Below, piece after piece: positions 6,095 through 9,904 of a stretch of 9,904 nucleotides of DNA. This DNA comes from Deltaproteobacteria bacterium. Lineage in GTDB: Bacteria > Desulfobacterota > DAOWNY01. How positions within the stretch are numbered: the first letter of the stretch is position 1; every line of letters begins with the position of its first letter. Location: NCBI GenBank assembly GCA_030642325.1, contig DAOWNY010000050.1, positions 1 through 9,904 on the forward strand, read 5' to 3'. The notes below the pieces were generated by a model. It saw only the letters and a list, made by a program, of their open reading frames with translations, made no database searches and was not told where the DNA came from. A program made the translations under genes and the position numbers.

Positions 6095-6964
6095 GTGCTT
6101 TTTAACCACCGAAAAGGCGATGGTTTTATAATCAAGTGTCCCCGTATTGACTTGGACATGAGAAAAAAAACTTTAATAATGGGAATCTTAAATGTTACTC
6201 CCGATTCCTTCTCGGATGGGGGATTATTTTATGGGGAGGATAAGGCTTTTGAACAGGCAGAGCGGATGGCGGAAGAGGGGGCGGACATTATTGATGTTGG
6301 AGGGGAGTCTACTCGCCCCGGGGCCAGGTCGATTTCCGAGGCGGAGGAAATTGGCCACGTCATCCCGGTGATTAAGAGAATAGCAAAAAAAATAAATTGT
6401 CCCATTTCAATTGATACTACTAAATCGATAGTTGCCAGGAAAGCAATTGAGAATGGTGCTCAATTAATAAATGACATCAGTGCCCTGGAATTTGATCCGA
6501 ATATGGCGGAGGTTGCGGCTCATTTTGAGACACCCTTGATTTTAATGCATATGCGGGGTAACCCGGAGACGATGCAGCTTGACTTGCAATATGATGCCCT
6601 GATGCCGGAAATCATTCAATACTTAAATGAAAGGGTTAAACTGGCGGAAGGGAAGGGCGTAGATCCCAAAAAAATTATTGTTGATCCGGGGATAGGTTTT
6701 GGAAAGTCGGTTGAAGATAATTTTCGGATCATAAAGCACTTGGGGGCATTGAAAGTTCTTGATAGACCACTCTTGATCGGAACTTCACGTAAATCCTTTA
6801 TTGGGAAAGCGCTCAATTCAGGGGTAGAGGATCGTGAGGAGGGAACCGCAGCCACGGTTGCTCTAAGTATCATAAACGGGGCCAATATCGTAAGGGTGCA
6901 TGATGTTAAGCCGGCAACAAGAGTGGCGCGTATAGTAGATATCGTTAGGAATATCGACAATTGA
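6095..6964 (+). CDS. folP: Dihydropteroate synthase
   Basis: FolP joins p-aminobenzoate to 6-hydroxymethyl-7,8-dihydropterin pyrophosphate in folate synthesis and is the sulfonamide target; it is a cytosolic TIM barrel. At 289 residues it has normal length. Motifs in order: ILNVTPDSFSDGG (31-43, loop 1), DVGGESTRPGA (67-77, loop 2), IDTTK (106-110), NDISA (126-130), MHMRGNP (151-157), DPGIGFGK (197-204, pterin-binding Asp197), GTSRKSF (229-235, Lys233) and RVHDV (267-271, Arg267 and His269). All expected active-site residues are present, and no known resistance-type insertion is evident in the loops. I chose GTG at 6095 because it gives the usual 20-odd residues before KKTLIMGILNVTP; its ribosome binding site (AGAGAAG, about 6 bases upstream) is moderate. 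The nearer ATG at 6158 has none. It starts the folP-glmM-pdxJ-acpS transcript and is separated from ftsH by the repeat element. Confidence 0.97.
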   Translation: MLFNHRKGDGFIIKCPRIDLDMRKKTLIMGILNVTPDSFSDGGLFYGEDKAFEQAERMAEEGADIIDVGGESTRPGARSISEAEEIGHVIPVIKRIAKKINCPISIDTTKSIVARKAIENGAQLINDISALEFDPNMAEVAAHFETPLILMHMRGNPETMQLDLQYDALMPEIIQYLNERVKLAEGKGVDPKKIIVDPGIGFGKSVEDNFRIIKHLGALKVLDRPLLIGTSRKSFIGKALNSGVEDREEGTAATVALSIINGANIVRVHDVKPATRVARIVDIVRNIDN

Positions 6965-6977
6965 AAGGAATTAATTT

Positions 6978-8327
6978 ATGCAGAAACTATTCGGGACTGA
7001 CGGAATAAGAGGAGTTGCCAATGTGGATCCCATGACAACAGAAATGGCCATGCAGATCGGAAGGGGGGCTGCTTACGTTTTTAAGAGCAGCGACCGAAGG
7101 CATCAAATTGTAATCGGAAAAGATACCCGACTTTCCGGTTATATGCTGGAAAATTCCCTTGCCGCCGGTATCTGTTCCATGGGAGTGGATGTTTTGTTGG
7201 TGGGTCCCCTGCCCACCCCCGGGATTGCCTTCATTACCAGCAGCATGCGGGCGGATGCGGGAGTAGTGATATCTGCTTCCCACAACCCCTTTCAGGATAA
7301 CGGTATTAAATTTTTTTCCCGCAATGGGTTCAAGCTTCCCGATGAGTTGGAGGATAAAATTGAAGAACTGGTATTTTCTAAATCAATTGATTCACTTCGT
7401 CCTACCGCGAGCGAGATCGGAAAGGCATTTCGAATCGATGATGCTGTTGGTAGGTATATCGTATTTTTAAAAAATACTTTTCCAAAGGAATTGAGTCTGG
7501 AAGGACGAAAAATTGTGGTTGATTGTGCCAACGGCGCTACCTATCGAGTTGCCCCTGCCGTTTTCAATGAACTGGGGGCGGAAGTGATCCCCCTGGGGAC
7601 TGAGCCCAATGGAGAGAATATCAATCTAAATTTTGGTTCCCTTTATCCCCAGGCGATGTGCAGGACTGTCCAAGACAGGGGGGCTGATCTGGGAATTGCC
7701 CTTGACGGTGACGGAGACCGGGTCATCTTCTCGGACGAAAAAGGGGAAGAGGTTGATGGTGATCATATTATGGCCATCTGTGCCATTGATATGCTCTCCC
7801 GGGAAAAGCTTCATAAAAATACTCTGGTTACAACGGTAATGAGTAATTTGGGTATAGATCTATGTCTTAATGATAGGGGAATAGAGATAGTAAGGACCCA
7901 AGTGGGCGATCGGTACGTGGTGGAGGAGATGCTTAAGGGTGGTTACAAGCTGGGTGGAGAACAATCGGGTCACATAATTTTTCTTGATCATACCACCACC
8001 GGGGACGGGATACTTTCCGCCCTTCAAGTGATGGCTATTATGCAGAGAACGGGAAAGAGTTTATCCGAACTTGCCTCAGTAATGACCAGTCTTCCCCAGG
8101 TTTTATTGAATATAGAAGTAAAAAAGAAGGAAGATATCTATTCCTTTCCTTCAATCGCCGGTCAGGTTAAAGAGATAGAGGATAAACTGGGGAGAGAGGG
8201 GAGAGTTCTTATCCGTCCATCCGGAACCGAACCGGTATATCGGGTTATGCTGGAAGGAGAAGATGAGCAGGAAATTTCGGTGATGGCTGAAGAGATTGCA
8301 GCAAATATCAGGCAGTTTTTAGGATAA
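6978..8327 (+). CDS. glmM: Phosphoglucosamine mutase
   Basis: GlmM converts glucosamine-6-phosphate to glucosamine-1-phosphate, which GlmU uses to make UDP-GlcNAc for peptidoglycan and lipopolysaccharide. The 449 residues match the family length. The N-terminus KLFGTDGIRGVAN is diagnostic. The phosphoserine loop is ISASHNP (99-104) with catalytic Ser101. The metal loop is DGDGDR (243-248), the sugar-binding loop is GEQSGH (327-332), with the serine form typical of GlmM rather than the phosphomannomutase/phosphoglucomutase form, and the phosphate-binding loop is RPSGTEP (413-419). The ATG is preceded by AAAGGA overlapping the folP stop region, and the gap to folP is 13 bases, so co-transcription is likely. 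Activity requires phosphorylation of Ser101, and all needed residues are present. Confidence 0.98.
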   Translation: MQKLFGTDGIRGVANVDPMTTEMAMQIGRGAAYVFKSSDRRHQIVIGKDTRLSGYMLENSLAAGICSMGVDVLLVGPLPTPGIAFITSSMRADAGVVISASHNPFQDNGIKFFSRNGFKLPDELEDKIEELVFSKSIDSLRPTASEIGKAFRIDDAVGRYIVFLKNTFPKELSLEGRKIVVDCANGATYRVAPAVFNELGAEVIPLGTEPNGENINLNFGSLYPQAMCRTVQDRGADLGIALDGDGDRVIFSDEKGEEVDGDHIMAICAIDMLSREKLHKNTLVTTVMSNLGIDLCLNDRGIEIVRTQVGDRYVVEEMLKGGYKLGGEQSGHIIFLDHTTTGDGILSALQVMAIMQRTGKSLSELASVMTSLPQVLLNIEVKKKEDIYSFPSIAGQVKEIEDKLGREGRVLIRPSGTEPVYRVMLEGEDEQEISVMAEEIAANIRQFLG

Positions 8328-8340
8328 AGGAGTAAAAGAG

Positions 8341-9066
8341 ATGCCAGGGCTTTCGGTCAATGTTGATCATGTGGCTACAATACGTCAGGCGAGGAAGGGA
8401 AGAGCTCCTGATCCGGTTACTGCGGCTGCAATAGCAGAGTTGGCAGGAGCAGATGGGATAATTGTTCACTTAAGAGAAGACCGAAGGCATATCCAGGATC
8501 GGGATTTAAGGATACTGCGAGAGACGGTTAAGACAAAATTAAATATGGAAATGGCCGCCACTGAAGAGATGGTTAATATTGCCTTGGAAGTTAAGCCGGA
8601 TCTGGTCATCCTCGTTCCGGAAAAGAGAGAGGAGCTTACCACCGAGGGAGGGCTTGAAGTCAGCTTGAGAAGGGAGGAACTAAAAAAAGTAATAGAAGTT
8701 CTTAAAAGCAATGATATTTTGGTAAGCCTTTTTATTGACCCGGATCTTGAACAGGTAAAAGCTTCCTATAAGGTTGGTGCCGATTGTGTTGAGATTCATA
8801 CGGGAACCTATTGTGATGCAAGGCATTGGAAAGAAGCGGAAATAGAATTCCAAAGGATTAATGACGCCATAAGGATTGCCTCTAAACTGTCTCTTAAAAT
8901 AAATGCCGGACACGGAGTAGACTATAACAACATCAAAGCATTAACAATGATTGAAGAAATTGAGGAGTTTAGTATCGGTCATAGTATCATTGCCCGGGCA
9001 ATGATGGTGGGTCTCGACAGGGCAGTTAGAGAAATGGTGGCTTTGGTAAACGGTCGGAGAAAATGA
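8341..9066 (+). CDS. pdxJ: Pyridoxine 5'-phosphate synthase
   Basis: PdxJ condenses 1-deoxy-xylulose-5-phosphate with 3-amino-2-oxopropyl phosphate (the PdxA product) to make pyridoxine 5'-phosphate, so this organism uses the DXP-dependent vitamin B6 route. The 241 residues are full length. Motifs: VNVDHVATIRQAR (6-18), HLREDRRHI (43-51, His43), NMEMA (68-72, Glu70), VPEKREELTTEGG (92-104), EIHTG (151-155), NAGHGVDYNN (188-197, His191) and SIGHSIIARA (211-220). The ATG follows AAAGGAG by eight bases, and the gap to glmM is 13 bases. Its stop overlaps the acpS start (ATGA), implying translational coupling; pdxJ-acpS adjacency is widespread in proteobacteria. The assignment is secure. Confidence 0.98.
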   Translation: MPGLSVNVDHVATIRQARKGRAPDPVTAAAIAELAGADGIIVHLREDRRHIQDRDLRILRETVKTKLNMEMAATEEMVNIALEVKPDLVILVPEKREELTTEGGLEVSLRREELKKVIEVLKSNDILVSLFIDPDLEQVKASYKVGADCVEIHTGTYCDARHWKEAEIEFQRINDAIRIASKLSLKINAGHGVDYNNIKALTMIEEIEEFSIGHSIIARAMMVGLDRAVREMVALVNGRRK

Positions 9067-9440
9067 TATACGGAATTGGGATCGATTCGATAGAAGTTTC
9101 CAGAATAAAAGATACTTTATCGAGATGGAACGGTCGTTTTATCAGGAGAGTTTTTACCCGAACTGAGATAGCCTGCTTAAGTAACAAAAAATCAAGGGAT
9201 GAATACTATTCAGTACGTTTTGCCGCCAAGGAGGCATTCTTGAAATCTCTGGGATTAGGGCTGAGAGACGGCATCAGTTGGTTGGATATCGAGATAATCA
9301 ATGACGCTTTAGGAAAGCCGGTGATTAACCTTTTTGGCAAGGCAAAGGAAATTGCGGAAAAAGTTGAGATAAGAAATATTTTTGTCAGTTTGTCGCATAC
9401 CAAAAATTTGGGAATTGCCGTAGTGGTGTTGGAAAGCTAA
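9063..9440 (+). CDS. acpS: Holo-[acyl-carrier-protein] synthase
   Basis: AcpS transfers 4'-phosphopantetheine from CoA to the serine of apo-ACP, switching on fatty-acid synthesis; it acts as a cytosolic trimer. The 125 residues are the standard length. Visible signatures are GIGIDSIEVSRI (4-15) with the magnesium ligand Asp8, RFAAKEAFLKSLG (52-64) with Glu57 and Lys56, and SLSHTKNLGIAVV near the C-terminus. The start ATG overlaps the pdxJ stop codon by four bases, with GGAG at 9056-9059, a short spacing compensated by coupling. In related gene clusters an NAD(P)H-hydrate epimerase/dehydratase gene (nnr) often follows; here a non-coding region and a repeat copy follow instead. The assignment is secure. 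Confidence 0.97.
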   Translation: MIYGIGIDSIEVSRIKDTLSRWNGRFIRRVFTRTEIACLSNKKSRDEYYSVRFAAKEAFLKSLGLGLRDGISWLDIEIINDALGKPVINLFGKAKEIAEKVEIRNIFVSLSHTKNLGIAVVVLES

Positions 9441-9697
9441 TGTCAATTAATCTGTCAATTCTATTTCTTGGTTTACAAATCAGGATGATATGATGATTTT
9501 TTAACGAAGGTCTTCTGCCGTGATAATCTGCTAACCGCTGAATTTACAATGTTTAAAATTATTTCACCATACTTGTGCCGACCGTTCCCACAAAAATTTA
9601 GAATATTTTACAAAGATGAGAGAGGGGAGCATACGGTATAGCGTTTCATCAAAGCACTTACAGCTGAACATGGGCTAAATAAATGGTAACTAATTCG
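9441..9697. other. Non-coding gap after acpS
   Basis: About 257 bases between acpS and the second repeat copy. It contains a direct repeat TGTCAATT (9441-9448 and 9453-9460). I found no gene, no RNA gene and no convincing intrinsic terminator. ORFs of about 20 codons occur but lack ribosome binding sites. Confidence 0.6.
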
Positions 9698-9904
9698 GTA
9701 TCCGTTCACAGACAGTTTACAGTTGGTAAAAACTTAGGATCTAAGATGTAGCTATGACCTGAATTGAGCGGTTCGTCTTTAGCAGTTAGCTATTAGCCAA
9801 AATGATCACAGGATGTTTTGCTATTACAAATTTTTACCCATTGGGTGTTATTTCAAGCTCCCGTAATACCTCGGTTTTATAAAAGCTAAACGCTAATGGC
9901 TGAC
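9698..9904 (-). mobile_element. MITE-like element, second inverted copy (cut by window edge)
   Basis: From GTATCC at 9698 to the last base, the sequence matches the reverse complement of the first copy from 6020 leftward, with obvious identity by eye across most of its length. Shared blocks include TTGGTAAAAACTTAGGATC, CTATGACCTGAATTGAGCGG, ATGATCACAGGATGTTTTGC, TGGGTGTTATTTCAAGCT and AAGCTAAACGCT. Relative to copy 1 it lacks about 14 bases just inside the terminus and has about seven extra bases at the palindrome, so the copies diverged some time ago. The far terminus lies outside the window. Confidence 0.75.

Noticed and set aside
6616..6960. 114-codon minus-strand open frame inside folP
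   Set aside because: Antisense shadow of well-conserved folP codons, with no family motifs and no plausible start signal.
9617..9766. Two ORFs of about 20 codons between acpS and the right edge
   Set aside because: Neither has a ribosome binding site, and one runs into the repeat element; chance ORFs.

Overview
The window looks like chromosomal housekeeping DNA from a moderately AT-rich Gram-negative bacterium, most likely a deltaproteobacterium (Desulfobacterota-like). Two things point there: the N-terminal style of FtsH, and the order ftsH-folP-glmM-pdxJ-acpS, which I recall from deltaproteobacterial genomes. The assignment is an inference from gene order and protein style, with no database search behind it. 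Non-ATG starts are common here: queE, ftsH and probably the MFS gene use TTG, and folP uses GTG.

Layout. Positions 1-1294 (minus strand) hold queE and queC, two consecutive-pathway enzymes of 7-deazaguanine (preQ0/queuosine) synthesis. They are separated by one base, and queC runs off the left edge only a few codons before its expected end. Positions 1295-1920 form a long non-coding stretch between divergent genes, with several inverted repeats, a possible promoter with an operator-like palindrome, and a possible 17-codon leader ORF. Positions 1921-2529 (plus) encode a PilZ-domain protein with an intact c-di-GMP signature, a very basic linker and one C-terminal membrane helix. Convergent to it, 2661-3218 (minus) encodes a half-length, six-helix major facilitator protein. 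Positions 3219-3721 are a divergent regulatory region dominated by a long near-perfect inverted repeat.

Positions 3722-9440 (plus) carry the main block. ftsH encodes a membrane AAA+ protease; folP, dihydropteroate synthase (folate); glmM, phosphoglucosamine mutase (UDP-GlcNAc, hence peptidoglycan and LPS); pdxJ, pyridoxine 5'-phosphate synthase (vitamin B6); and acpS, holo-ACP synthase (fatty acid synthesis). folP to acpS are spaced by 13, 13 and -4 bases and have in-place ribosome binding sites, so they are very probably one transcript.

The most notable non-genic feature is a dispersed, MITE-like element. One complete copy of about 390 bp (5631-6020) lies between ftsH and folP. It has near-identical terminal inverted repeats, a possible 8-bp target duplication and an internal 22-bp perfect palindrome. 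A second, diverged copy in the opposite orientation starts at 9698, after acpS, and leaves the window at 9904. The two copies therefore bracket folP-glmM-pdxJ-acpS as inverted repeats. I found no CRISPR array, tRNA, rRNA, defence system or prophage.
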